From: Verrucomicrobiota bacterium
Lineage (GTDB): Bacteria; Verrucomicrobiota; Verrucomicrobiia; Opitutales; Opitutaceae
DNA length: 64,000 nt
Reading direction: 5' to 3'
NCBI GenBank assembly: GCA_023432225.1
Contig: JAEYUW010000029.1
Coordinates: 51,302 to 115,301, forward strand
This document shows, piece after piece, positions 24,341 to 32,859 of this stretch. The position numbers were made by a program, and so were the translations under genes. The notes beneath the pieces are model-generated. The model was given only the letters and a program-made list of their open reading frames with translations, was not told the DNA's origin and did no database searches. Position 1 is the stretch's first letter. Every line of letters starts with the position of its first letter.

Positions 24341-25138
24341 ATGTCCCTAGTCATGTTTCAGCCACCGCGCCCCGGATTTGTTAGCTTTGTGGGCGCCGGT
24401 CCGGGTGCCGCCGACCTGATCACCGTCCGCGGTCTGCGCGCGCTCCAGCAGGCGGAAGTGGTGCTGCATGACGATCTTGCGAACCGCGAACTGCTCGAAA
24501 ACTGCCGCCCGGGCACCGAATTCATTTACGTCGGCAAACGCGCCGGCACCCACAGCGCGTTGCAGGAGGAAATCAACTGGCTGCTCGTCGCCCACGCGCG
24601 CGCCGGCCGCCGCGTCGTCCGCCTGAAGGGCGGCGATCCCACGATTTTCGGGCGACTTGGCGAAGAACTCGACGCGCTGCGCGGCGGGCAAATCGAGTTT
24701 GAGATCGTCCCCGGCATCACGGCGGCGTGCGCCTCGGCCGCCGCCGCCGGCATCAGCCTCACGCAGCGCGGTGTGGCTTCGACGGCGATTTTCACGACGG
24801 GCCACGAGTGTGAGGGCAAGCGCACGCGCTCCGTCGATTGGTCCGCCCTCGCCCACCCCGGCGCCACGCTGTGCGTCTATATGGGCACGCGCCGCCTCGG
24901 CGAAATTGCCCAGCGCCTCACCACCAACGGCATCGCGAGCGACACGCCGTTGTTGATCGTCAGCCACGCTTCGCGCCCGACTCAGGCGATCCGCACCGGC
25001 ACGCTCGCCGACGCTGACACGCTCGCGTCCGCGACGGAAGATACGCCGTCACTCATCATCATCGGCGAGGCCGCCGCGCAAAACCGCGCGCTGTTCGCAG
25101 TGGAACGTTCGCCTGAAACCGTCCATGCGTCCGAATGA
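24341..25138 (+). CDS. cobA: uroporphyrinogen-III C-methyltransferase (SUMT)
   Basis: A 265-residue tetrapyrrole methylase that uses SAM to convert uroporphyrinogen III to precorrin-2, the precursor of siroheme. The motifs are VGAGPGAADLITVRG near the N-terminus, VRLKGGDPTIFGRLGEE and VPGITAACASAAAAGISLTQR. The length equals stand-alone SUMT, so there is no fused CysG oxidase/ferrochelatase or HemD domain. The start is ATG 24341 or ATG 24353. A short dyad TAGG-tcatgtc-CCTA at 24335-24349 overlaps the first ATG, which favours either the second start or an operator. It is divergent from sir, 59 bp apart, so both promoters share this gap. Confidence 0.93.
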   Translation: MSLVMFQPPRPGFVSFVGAGPGAADLITVRGLRALQQAEVVLHDDLANRELLENCRPGTEFIYVGKRAGTHSALQEEINWLLVAHARAGRRVVRLKGGDPTIFGRLGEELDALRGGQIEFEIVPGITAACASAAAAGISLTQRGVASTAIFTTGHECEGKRTRSVDWSALAHPGATLCVYMGTRRLGEIAQRLTTNGIASDTPLLIVSHASRPTQAIRTGTLADADTLASATEDTPSLIIIGEAAAQNRALFAVERSPETVHASE

Positions 25139-25154
25139 CCGCCTGTTTTCCGGC

Positions 25155-25216
25155 GTAGCGGAAGCCGTGAGGCTTTCGCCTCTCACCACCCGCGAAATTC
25201 TGACGAATTCCGCTAC
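25155..25216. repeat. 62-bp GTAGCGG...CCGCTAC element upstream of cbiX end
   Basis: Begins GTAGCGGAAGCCGTGAGGCT and ends GACGAATTCCGCTAC. It is nearly the reverse complement of the 62-bp element at 26201-26262, so the two copies flank the cbiX gene in opposite orientation. Confidence 0.85.
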
Positions 25217-25241
25217 GACGCAGCCATCTGCGACCTGAATC

Positions 25242-25454
25242 ATGCGCCACGATAAACCGCCCAAGCCCTGGCTCCAGGTCTGGCGCGATTGGCTCGACAG
25301 CCTGCCGCTGCGCGACGAACCGCTCGAGCCCGAGCTAACCTCGGACGCCTTCGGGGCCGCGCCGGCGGCTAAAGCGGAGACATCGCCCGCCCCGCGCGCC
25401 AGCGGTCAGCCAGAATCTCAACCAGCCCCGGGTGCTCAGCCACCAGTGGCGTGA
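25242..25454 (+). CDS. possible small hypothetical protein
   Basis: A 70-residue open frame with a protein-like N-terminus (MRHDKPPKPWLQVWRDWLDS) and an Ala/Pro/Glu-rich tail. Its last 86 bases overlap the 3' end of the convergent cbiX gene, which is unusual and weakens the case. No family was recognised. It may be a real short gene whose tail runs into its neighbour, or a chance frame in GC-rich DNA. Confidence 0.35.
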   Translation: MRHDKPPKPWLQVWRDWLDSLPLRDEPLEPELTSDAFGAAPAAKAETSPAPRASGQPESQPAPGAQPPVA

Positions 25455-26187
25455 GCCGCGCACGCAGGCGCGAGTTCGTGGCTTCCGCGCGCCGGCAAAT
25501 CTCCGCGACATCGCCCTCCGGGCCCGCGTGACGACCGGGCAAGAGGAACTGCATCGCGACGATCACGTCGCCTGAATTCCAGCCCTCGCGCGCGAGCAGC
25601 TTCTCCAACATCGGCTCGTTGAAATCGTAGGCCGGCTCCGGCCGGCGCTCCATGCAACAGCCGACTACGTCGGTCGCGTCACCGAGTTCGTGCGCGAGTT
25701 GTCGCGCGAGTGCCTCACGCACTTCCGTCACGACGCGCACTGGACTGCCATGATCAACCAACGCCACGCGCGCCGACGTCGCGGCGACGGCGCGAACGTT
25801 GTCCGCCAGGATGCGCGCCAGCCGCGCGTCGTCCGGAGAGAAAAGTGCCGGCGCCACGCGCACGACGAGATCGGGAAATTTTGCGCTGAGCACGCGCGTG
25901 CGCTCCGGCAAATACTCTGTGAGCGCGCGACTCGGCCCGAAGAACAGCGGCACGATCAGAAATTCACGCCCGCCCGCCTCCGCACGGCGCACGACGGCGG
26001 GCTCGAAAATCTCCGCGCGCGTCCCGCCCAGTTGCTCGGCGGGCACGCCGGACGAGTGCAGCAACGATACCGGCTCGACGACCGCGTCGATGCGATCCGA
26101 AAGCGCGGCTGCAAGATCACGCAGGCGCAAGGTCGCCGCCGGCTCGAGCGAGCCGTTGTCGAGGAGGAAGGTGTGAGCGTCAGGCAT
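25369..26187 (-). CDS. sirohydrochlorin chelatase (CbiX/SirB family, two-domain)
   Basis: A 272-residue protein with two CbiX-like halves. The second half has VALVDHGSPVRVVTEVREAL with the canonical His of the chelatase site, and AMQFLLPGRHAGPEGDVAEI with the second metal-contact His. The first half begins LLDNGSLEPAATLRLRDL, where the expected His is Asn (DNGS). It inserts Fe2+ or Co2+ into sirohydrochlorin. Next to SUMT and sulfite reductase the iron, siroheme-forming role is more likely than cobalt. The oxidase step between precorrin-2 and sirohydrochlorin has no gene in the window. The gene is flanked by two inverted copies of a 62-bp palindromic element. Confidence 0.85.
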   Translation of the reverse strand: MPDAHTFLLDNGSLEPAATLRLRDLAAALSDRIDAVVEPVSLLHSSGVPAEQLGGTRAEIFEPAVVRRAEAGGREFLIVPLFFGPSRALTEYLPERTRVLSAKFPDLVVRVAPALFSPDDARLARILADNVRAVAATSARVALVDHGSPVRVVTEVREALARQLAHELGDATDVVGCCMERRPEPAYDFNEPMLEKLLAREGWNSGDVIVAMQFLLPGRHAGPEGDVAEICRRAEATNSRLRARLTPLVAEHPGLVEILADRWRAGRAMSPL

Positions 26188-26200
26188 GCGTCGGTTCTAC

Positions 26201-26262
26201 GCAGCGGAATTCGTCAGAATTTCGCCCCCTCGAAAACGCGAAAGCCTCACGGCTTCCGCTAC
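26201..26262. repeat. 62-bp element, inverted partner of 25155-25216
   Basis: Begins GCAGCGGAATTCGTCAG and ends GGCTTCCGCTAC. In reverse complement it matches the 25155 copy along both ends and differs mainly in the central loop. Confidence 0.85.
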
Positions 26263-26286
26263 GATTCAGGCAATCCAAACTCACGC

Positions 26287-27348
26287 TCACCGCCGATGCC
26301 GCACGCTCAGCGCGTGCGCGAGTTCGCGCGCCAGGAACGGCCCGCGGAAAATCATGCCCGTGTAGACCTGCACGAGCGACGCGCCGGCGTCCATCTTCTC
26401 AGCCGCCGATTCCTCGTCGTAAATACCGCCGACACCGATGATCGGAAGCCGACCGTTCGTCGCCCGCGCGATATAGTTGATGATCTCCGTCGAGCGGCGC
26501 CGCAGCGGCTTGCCGCTGAGTCCGCCGGTCTGGTTGACCGACGCGAAATAGCCCGGGCGCGCCAGCGTCGTGTTCGTCGCGATGATGCCATCGAGACCGA
26601 GATCGGCGATGACCTCGAGCGCGGCGTCGATTTGCGCAAAGGAAAGGTCGGGCGCGATCTTGAGCAGCAGCGGCCGGCGCGGCTTGCCGGCGAGCTGGCG
26701 TGTTTTGTTTTCCGCCACGAGCGCGGCGAGCAAGGGCTTCAGCCACGACGCGTCCTGCAATTCGCGCAGGCCGGGCGTGTTCGGGCTGCTGACGTTCACG
26801 ACCATGTAGTCAGCGTGGGCGGCGAGCAGGCGGAAACTGCCGAGGTAGTCTTCGGTCGCTTGGTCGAGCGGCGTGACCTTGGTCTTGCCGAGATTCACGC
26901 CGAGCGGGATGCGGCGCTCGCCGGGGCCGGGCAGGCGCATCAGGCGCTCGGCCATGGCGGCGGCGCCCTCGTTATTGAAACCCATGCGATTGATCACGGC
27001 TTCCTCGCTCGGAAAACGGAAGAGGCGCGGCTGCGGATTACCAGGCTGGGCGTGGAGCGTGACCGTGCCGATCTCCACGTGGCCGAAGCCAAGCGCGGCG
27101 ATCGCCGGCCAAGCGGCGCCGGTCTTGTCAAAGCCCGCGGCGAGACCGACCGCATTGGGAAACTTCAGACCGAAGCACTCGATCGGCCGGTAGGCGGCGG
27201 GGTCGAGCTGCGACCATTTCTCGAGCAAGGCGCACGCCGGACGCACCTTCCCGAGCAGCGTCAGCGCACGCACGACGCGCTCGTGCGCGTGCTCCGGGTC
27301 TTGCCGGAAAAAGTAGGGTTTCGCCCAAGCGTCGTAGAAACGTCCCAT
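26287..27348 (-). CDS. pyrD: dihydroorotate dehydrogenase (quinone), class 2
   Basis: A 353-residue FMN enzyme that oxidises dihydroorotate to orotate with quinone as acceptor, bound to the inner membrane. The N-terminal class 2 extension (MGRFYDAWAKPYFFRQDPEHAHERV) is the membrane/quinone-contact helix pair. FGLKFPNAVGLAAGFDKTG, VNVSSPNTPGLRELQ (catalytic Ser), LLKIAPDLS, IIATNTTL and GVGGIYDEESA are family motifs. The start is the ATG at 27348. It is separated by 17 kb from pyrRBC and has no visible pyr leader. Confidence 0.96.
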   Translation of the reverse strand: MGRFYDAWAKPYFFRQDPEHAHERVVRALTLLGKVRPACALLEKWSQLDPAAYRPIECFGLKFPNAVGLAAGFDKTGAAWPAIAALGFGHVEIGTVTLHAQPGNPQPRLFRFPSEEAVINRMGFNNEGAAAMAERLMRLPGPGERRIPLGVNLGKTKVTPLDQATEDYLGSFRLLAAHADYMVVNVSSPNTPGLRELQDASWLKPLLAALVAENKTRQLAGKPRRPLLLKIAPDLSFAQIDAALEVIADLGLDGIIATNTTLARPGYFASVNQTGGLSGKPLRRRSTEIINYIARATNGRLPIIGVGGIYDEESAAEKMDAGASLVQVYTGMIFRGPFLARELAHALSVRHRR

Positions 27349-27507
27349 TTGGCGCGGACCATGGGGTTCTCGCCGGATTGTTTCAAGCGCCACATCTGTC
27401 CTCAGCACGAGCGGGTTGCCAGCCAACGCAAATTTTTCTGAAAAAAGGTGTTTCGGTATTTGACACCGGCATGCGCGCGTCCTTTTTCCGGTCAAGTTTC
27501 ATACTTT

Positions 27508-28359
27508 ATGGCGAAAGGAACCCCTCAACTCGAATGGTGCAATGTCCGGCTCGGCGAAGACCACAACTGGTGGGTCGACGAAGTCAGTGACCCCGTGCAC
27601 TGGGATGTCGACGCGCTGAGCATCATTGACCCGCGCCAGGTCGACCATCTCATCGAGGCGATCGAGCCGCTGCGCGAATACGGTTTCGACCCCGACATCT
27701 TCGAGCGCGCCTTCATCGCGTTCCGCATCGTCAAGGATCTCGGCAAGGGCCGCGTGAACCTCCGCCGCACGAAGGAATCGCTGATCGAATCCGACGAGAA
27801 GCTGTTCGCCCTGCCCGACATCATCGACGAGGAGAACGGCCCTTACGCCGACCTGCTCGACCACCTCACCCGCCTGCGCGTGAAGCTGCTGAACGACCTC
27901 TTCGACTTCGAAGAGAAGCTCACGGTCGACGAAGTCGAGGACCAGATCCGCGAAGCGCAGAACAACGACTTCATCGAAGGCAAATCCGTCCACCTCTTCA
28001 CCGAGCTGACCGCGATCCTCGACTTCATGCCTGCCGGCTACGGCGATGACGACGACGAGGAAGCCGCGCCGGTGGGCAAGCGCTCCAAGCGCCGCGCCGC
28101 CGACGAGGAAGAGGAAGGCGACGACCTGCCCGAAATCGACGAGGAAGAGGACGAGCGCATGAAGAACGACTCCTCCCTCAAATGGGATGAGGACGAAGAA
28201 GAATCCAAAGACGGCGAAGACGACGAGTCCAAGAAGGGTGAAGGCGACGACGAGGACGACGAAGACGACGGCGCCGAGAAGGATTTCGACGACGAGGACG
28301 AAGAGGAAGCCGACGAAGAGGACGACAAACCCTCCCGCAAGAGCCGCGGCCGCCGCTGA
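27508..28359 (+). CDS. conserved protein with long acidic C-terminal tail, unknown function
   Basis: A 283-residue protein. Residues 1-175 are ordered, with several tryptophans near the start (QLEWCNVRLGEDHNWWVDEV) and helical stretches such as DHLTRLRVKLLNDLFDFEEK. Residues about 176-283 are almost entirely Asp, Glu, Lys and Ser (EEDDDEDD-type blocks) with basic patches GKRSKRRA and PSRKSRGRR. Such tails are disordered and often mimic nucleic acid or bind basic proteins. No family was recognised. The ATG at 27508 is preceded by a 20-codon frame of no protein character. A strong terminator follows the stop. Confidence 0.8.
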   Translation: MAKGTPQLEWCNVRLGEDHNWWVDEVSDPVHWDVDALSIIDPRQVDHLIEAIEPLREYGFDPDIFERAFIAFRIVKDLGKGRVNLRRTKESLIESDEKLFALPDIIDEENGPYADLLDHLTRLRVKLLNDLFDFEEKLTVDEVEDQIREAQNNDFIEGKSVHLFTELTAILDFMPAGYGDDDDEEAAPVGKRSKRRAADEEEEGDDLPEIDEEEDERMKNDSSLKWDEDEEESKDGEDDESKKGEGDDEDDEDDGAEKDFDDEDEEEADEEDDKPSRKSRGRR

Positions 28360-28388
28360 GGCTCGCCTCAACGCTCCTTCGCAATTTC

Positions 28389-28421
28389 ACAGCCGACGCC
28401 CACGCGTCGGCTGTTTTGTTT
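28389..28421 (+). terminator. intrinsic terminator after the acidic-tail gene
   Basis: ACAGCCGACGC (28389-28399), loop CCAC, GCGTCGGCTGT (28404-28414), then TTTTGTTT. A perfect 11-bp stem. Confidence 0.92.
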
Positions 28422-28469
28422 ACGGAGCACGGTTTCGCGAGCGTAGATGCACACGCTCCCGCCCAGCTT

Positions 28470-28538
28470 GTAGCGGCGGTCTGTGACCGCCGTCGGAGCA
28501 CTACCGGAATTCGCTCGGCGGTCACAGACCGCCGCTAC
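28470..28538. repeat. GTAG...CTAC palindromic pair, best-preserved copy
   Basis: GTAGCGGCGGTC-tgt-GACCGCCG at the left and CGGCGGTC-aca-GACCGCCGCTAC at the right, about 25 bp apart. It lies between the terminator at 28389 and the Wza-like gene. Confidence 0.9.
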
Positions 28539-28613
28539 AGCCATCCTATGGTGGCCCGTTCCCCGCTCCGCTATTGCATCGGCTCACGCCTTCGCGCAGT
28601 AACGTCGCACTTC

Positions 28614-29219
28614 ATGCGCTTTTCCCGTTCGTTGCTGTCCCTCGCCATGATTGCCGCGCTCGTCGCGCTCAGCGGTTGCGAAAGCGCCTCTTCCGCGGTC
28701 GCCGGCACCGCTGGCCAAAACCCGAGAGTCGCCGCCTCCACCAGCGCCGCGCAACTCCGGCCCGGCGACTCGCTGACGGTGACACTCAGCGGCATCCCCG
28801 ATTCGAGCAACAATCCCGTGCAGATCGACGAATCGGGCACGATCAGCCTGCCGTTTCTCGGTGTGATCCCCGCGGCCGGCCTCAACACAGGCGAACTCTC
28901 CGCGGCGATCCGCCAAGCCTACGTCGAACGGAAGTTCTACACCTCGATCAGCGTCAGCGTCACGGTGACGGAGCGCTACGTCTACATCGGTGGCGAGGTG
29001 CAGCGTCCGGGACGCATCCCCTGGTCACCCGACCTGACCCTCGCCAAAGCCGTGCAATCCGCCGGCGGGTTCACGCTCTACGCCAAGGAAACCAAGGTCA
29101 CCCTCACGCGCGACCGGAAGGCCTACGACTTCGACGTCCGCCTCGCACAACGCCAACCGGACGAGGACCCGCTGCTGTTTCCGGGCGATTCGATCCAGGT
29201 TCCGCGGTCGGCGTTTTAA
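28614..29219 (+). CDS. polysaccharide export lipoprotein (Wza-like, SLBB)
   Basis: A 201-residue outer-membrane lipoprotein. The signal peptide ends LSGC with the lipidated Cys at residue 22. The poly-export domain follows (LRPGDSLTVTLSG, DESGTISLPFLGVIPAAGL), then an SLBB-type beta-grasp (YVYIGGEVQRPGRIPW, LAKAVQSAGGFT). Full-length Wza is about 380 residues with several SLBB domains and a C-terminal pore helix. This protein has one domain and no pore helix, so it is a short form whose partner must complete the channel. No other exopolysaccharide genes are adjacent. Confidence 0.88.
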   Translation: MRFSRSLLSLAMIAALVALSGCESASSAVAGTAGQNPRVAASTSAAQLRPGDSLTVTLSGIPDSSNNPVQIDESGTISLPFLGVIPAAGLNTGELSAAIRQAYVERKFYTSISVSVTVTERYVYIGGEVQRPGRIPWSPDLTLAKAVQSAGGFTLYAKETKVTLTRDRKAYDFDVRLAQRQPDEDPLLFPGDSIQVPRSAF

Positions 29220-29248
29220 TTTTTCCGACCGCCGTCCCCTCCGCACTC

Positions 29249-29785
29249 GTGCGACTTCCACTCTGGGCCCACCGCTGGCTGCACCGCCGCCGCTTATCGC
29301 GCCAAGGTCTCAAAGGTTCGTTCCTGCATTCGCGCCTGGGCGATCGGTTGCTCGACAAATCCCTGTGGATGCCGACGCGCAGCAGCCTCGCGCGCGCGTG
29401 GCTCATCGGCATTCCGATCACGACGATTCCCTTTTTGCCCGCCCAATCCGTCATCGCTGGCATTTGCGGTTTCTTCGGGCGGGCGAATCTCCTGCTCTGC
29501 ATCGGGCTGCAATTCATCTCCATGCCGCTCACCGCGCCGGTGCAGCTCTCCGCCTGCTACTTCGTCGGCCGTGTCGCGCGCGGCGAATCCCCCTTCGAAG
29601 TCTGGGCGCACCTCATGGCCAATCCCGGCGCCGTGTGGTCGGGTGACGCGCTGTTCACCCTTTATCTCGGTTCGATCATTCTCGGTCCCGCGGTGGGATT
29701 GCTGGGCTATGCGGCATTCATGCTGCTCTGGCCCGATCATCTGCCGCGACTGCGCCGCGGCCCCAAGCCGCCAACCGCCACTTGA
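29249..29785 (+). CDS. DUF2062 membrane protein
   Basis: A protein of 178 residues from GTG 29249, the first plausible start after the preceding gene. A basic N-terminus (HRWLHRRRLSRQG) precedes SFLHSRLGDRLLDKSLW and hydrophobic segments at about residues 60-85, 90-115 and 140-165. The GIPITTIPFLPAQSVIAG and NLLLCIGLQFISMPLTAPVQ pattern matches DUF2062, a family of small membrane proteins of unknown function. It lies 29 bp after the Wza-like gene and 50 bp before the first APC permease, so cotranscription is possible. Confidence 0.78.
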   Translation: MRLPLWAHRWLHRRRLSRQGLKGSFLHSRLGDRLLDKSLWMPTRSSLARAWLIGIPITTIPFLPAQSVIAGICGFFGRANLLLCIGLQFISMPLTAPVQLSACYFVGRVARGESPFEVWAHLMANPGAVWSGDALFTLYLGSIILGPAVGLLGYAAFMLLWPDHLPRLRRGPKPPTAT

Positions 29786-29835
29786 CCCGACCCGACCATC
29801 CGCCTTTCTCGACGCAACCCCGCCCTGTTACCCCT

Positions 29836-31347
29836 ATGAGCCTGTTTCAAACCAAGTCCGTCGCGCAGCTGCAGGCTGAAGCGGCCGGCGACCAGCGCCT
29901 CAACAAGACGCTCACCGCCACTAATCTCGTGAGCCTCGGCATCGGTGCCATCATCGGCGCCGGTATTTTCGTGCTCAGCGGACAGGCCGCGGCGCAATAC
30001 GCCGGCCCGGCGATCGCGCTGTCGTTCGTCATCTCGGGGCTCGGATGTCTTTTCGCCGGCCTGTGCTACGCGGAGTTTGCCGCCATGGTGCCGATCGCCG
30101 GCAGCGCCTACACCTACAGCTACGCGACGCTCGGCGAGTTCTTCGCGTGGATCATCGGCTGGGATCTCATCCTCGAATATCTCTTCACCGCGCCTACGGT
30201 CGCCGTCGGCTGGTCGGCGCACTTCGTGACCTTCCTGCACGATTTCTGCGGAATCAATTTTCCCGCGCACCTCTGCAACGCACCGTTCAACGTCGACCTC
30301 ACGCGCACCGAATACCTCAACCTCGGTCTGTTCAACTTGCCGTATCACCCGTTCGTGGCGACCGGCGCCCTCGTGAACCTGCCTGCCGTCGGCATCATCA
30401 TTTTTCTGACCGCGCTGCTCTACATCGGCATCAAGGAGTCCGCGAATTTCAACAACGTCATGGTCATCACCAAGGTCGCCGTGCTGCTCGGCGTGATCGG
30501 CTTCGGCCTGTGGTGGATCTTCACGCACTTCGGCACGGCCAAGAGCAACTGGACGCCTTTCATCCCCGCCAACACCGGCGTCGACGGGCAATTCGGCTGG
30601 AGCGGCATCCTCCGCGGCGCGGGCGTGATTTTCTTCGCCTACATCGGCTTCGACGCCGTCTCCACCTCCGCGCAGGAAGCCAAAAATCCGCAACGCGACA
30701 TGCCGCGCGGCATCATCGGTTCGCTGCTCATCTGCACCGTGCTCTTCATCACCATTTCGCTCGTTCTGACCGGCATGCAGAAATACACCGAGCTCAACAA
30801 TCCCGCGCCGGTCGTGAACGCCCTCATCGCCGCCGGCGCGCCCGCCGCCTTGCGCTTCGTCGTGGAAATCGCCGCCATCGCCGGCCTGAGCTCGGTCATC
30901 CTCGTCATGCTCATGGGCCAGCCGCGCATCTTTTTCTCGATGGCCAACGACGGCCTGCTGCCGCCCGCCTTCGCCAAGGTGCACCCGAAGTTCAAGACGC
31001 CCTACGTCACCACGCTCCTCACCGGCGTGCTCGCCGCCATCATCGGTGGCCTGCTCCCGCTGAGTCTGCTCGGCGAACTCGTCTCCATCGGCACGCTGCT
31101 CGCCTTTGTCATCGTCTGCGCCGCGATCATCGTTCTGCGCTACAAGCAACCCGACCTGCCGCGTCCGTTCAAGACGCCGCTCGTGCCGCTCGTGCCGCTC
31201 CTCGGCATCGTGATTTGCGGCGCGCAAATGGTCGGTCTGCCGCGCGACACGTGGATTCGACTGATCGTGTGGATGCTCATCGGCGTCGTGATCTACTTCG
31301 GCTACAGCCGACGTCATTCGAAGCTGAACCGTTCGGCGGCCAAGTGA
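29836..31347 (+). CDS. APC family amino acid permease
   Basis: A 503-residue inner-membrane permease with about 12 to 14 hydrophobic segments. The N-terminus carries the APC signature SLGIGAIIGAGIFVLSG (TM1 substrate loop) followed by YAGPAIALSFVISGLGCLFAGLCYAEFA. It resembles the cationic amino acid transporter (CAT) subfamily, which has extra C-terminal helices; the RPFKTPLVPLVPLLGI segment near residue 430 is typical. The substrate cannot be assigned. A close paralogue follows 30 bp downstream. Confidence 0.92.
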   Translation: MSLFQTKSVAQLQAEAAGDQRLNKTLTATNLVSLGIGAIIGAGIFVLSGQAAAQYAGPAIALSFVISGLGCLFAGLCYAEFAAMVPIAGSAYTYSYATLGEFFAWIIGWDLILEYLFTAPTVAVGWSAHFVTFLHDFCGINFPAHLCNAPFNVDLTRTEYLNLGLFNLPYHPFVATGALVNLPAVGIIIFLTALLYIGIKESANFNNVMVITKVAVLLGVIGFGLWWIFTHFGTAKSNWTPFIPANTGVDGQFGWSGILRGAGVIFFAYIGFDAVSTSAQEAKNPQRDMPRGIIGSLLICTVLFITISLVLTGMQKYTELNNPAPVVNALIAAGAPAALRFVVEIAAIAGLSSVILVMLMGQPRIFFSMANDGLLPPAFAKVHPKFKTPYVTTLLTGVLAAIIGGLLPLSLLGELVSIGTLLAFVIVCAAIIVLRYKQPDLPRPFKTPLVPLVPLLGIVICGAQMVGLPRDTWIRLIVWMLIGVVIYFGYSRRHSKLNRSAAK

Positions 31348-31377
31348 AGTAACTGACGCGCAACCACGCCACGCCTC

Positions 31378-32832
31378 ATGAGCCTCTTCCGCACCAAACC
31401 GATCGCCGATCTCCAGCGCGAAGCCGCCGCCGAACACGGCTACAAACGCACGCTCGGTCCCGTCAGCCTCATCTCGCTCGGCATCGGCTCCGTCGTGGGC
31501 GCGGGCATCTTCGTTCTGGCGGGAACTTCAGCCGCGCAATACGCCGGCCCCGGCATCGCGCTGTCGTTCATCGTCTCGGGCATCGCCTGCCTCTTCGCCG
31601 GCCTCTGCTACGCGGAGCTGGCGTCGATGATTCCGGTTTCCGGCAGCGCCTACACCTACAGCTACGCGACCCTCGGCGAATTGCTCGCGTGGGTCGTCGG
31701 CTGGTGCCTCGTGCTCGAATACCTGTTCTCCGGCGCCGCCGTGGCCGTGAGCTGGTCCGGTGCGATCCGCGACGTGTTCGCGGAGTTCAACGTCATCCTC
31801 CCGAAAGCCATCTCGAGCGCCCCGTTCGCCGTCGAAGGTGGCCATCTCGTGACGACGGGTGCGTTCATCAACTTCCCCGCCGTCTTCATCTCCCTCGCCC
31901 TTTCCTACGTGCTCTACATCGGCATCAAGGAATCCGCCGGCTTCAACGACGTCATGGTGATCACCAAGGTCGGCATCCTGATCGCGCTGATCGGCTACGG
32001 CGTCTGGTATATGTTCAAGAACCCGGAGATCGCGAAGGCCAACCTCTCGCCGTTCATCCCGGACAACACCGGCACCTTCGGCGAATACGGCTGGAGCGGC
32101 ATCTTCCGCGGCGCCGCGGCCATCTTCTTCGCCTACGTCGGCTTCGACTGCGTGTCGGCCGCCGCGCAGGAAACGAAGAACCCGCAGCGCGACATGCCCA
32201 TCGGCCTGCTCGGCACGCTCGGCGCCGTGACGGTGCTCTTCGTCGGCGTCTCGGTCGTCCTCACCGGCATGGTCAACTACAAGGAGCTGAACGTCGACGC
32301 GCCCTTCATCTTCGCGCTCCAGCACGTGAAGGCTCCCGCCTTCTTCCGCTACCTGATCGAAGCCGCGACGATTGCCGGCCTCACGTCCGTGATCCTCGTC
32401 TCACTGCTCGGCCAGCCGCGCATCTTCTACTCGATGTCGCGCGACGGCCTGCTGCCGAAATCCTTTGCCAAAATCCACCCGCGCTACGGCACGCCGCACA
32501 TCACGACGTGGATCACCGGCATTTCGTGCGCCGTCATCTCCGGGATCTTCCCGCTCGATCTGCTTGGCGAACTCATCTCGATCGGCACGATGCTCGCCTT
32601 CGCGCTCGTCTGCGCGGGCGTGTGGGTGTTGCGCCGCACGCGTCCGGACTTGCCGCGCCCGTTCAAGACCCCGCTCGTGCCGCTCGTGCCCATCCTCGGC
32701 ATCGCCAGCTGCGCGCTGCAGATGTATTTCCTGCCGCTCATCACGTGGGTGAATCTCGCGATCTGGATGGGCCTCGGCCTCGCAATCTACTTCGGCTACA
32801 GCCGCAAGAACAGCCTGCTCGCGAAGGGCTAA
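31378..32832 (+). CDS. APC family amino acid permease (tandem paralogue)
   Basis: A 484-residue paralogue of the preceding permease, with the same N-terminal motif SLGIGSVVGAGIFVLAG, the same AAAQETKNPQRDMP cytoplasmic loop and the same C-terminal RPFKTPLVPLVPILGI. The pair looks like a tandem duplication that has diverged most in the loop after TM4 (residues about 125-155). A terminator follows after 27 bp. Confidence 0.92.
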   Translation: MSLFRTKPIADLQREAAAEHGYKRTLGPVSLISLGIGSVVGAGIFVLAGTSAAQYAGPGIALSFIVSGIACLFAGLCYAELASMIPVSGSAYTYSYATLGELLAWVVGWCLVLEYLFSGAAVAVSWSGAIRDVFAEFNVILPKAISSAPFAVEGGHLVTTGAFINFPAVFISLALSYVLYIGIKESAGFNDVMVITKVGILIALIGYGVWYMFKNPEIAKANLSPFIPDNTGTFGEYGWSGIFRGAAAIFFAYVGFDCVSAAAQETKNPQRDMPIGLLGTLGAVTVLFVGVSVVLTGMVNYKELNVDAPFIFALQHVKAPAFFRYLIEAATIAGLTSVILVSLLGQPRIFYSMSRDGLLPKSFAKIHPRYGTPHITTWITGISCAVISGIFPLDLLGELISIGTMLAFALVCAGVWVLRRTRPDLPRPFKTPLVPLVPILGIASCALQMYFLPLITWVNLAIWMGLGLAIYFGYSRKNSLLAKG

Positions 32833-32859
32833 GCGCTCCGCCCTCTTGCCATCTCCCAT

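Noticed and set aside
25155..26262. cbiX as cargo of a classical composite transposon
   Set aside because: The flanking elements are 62 bp and non-coding, and related copies occur singly elsewhere, so a classical transposon is not supported. It is kept as a finding at modest interest.
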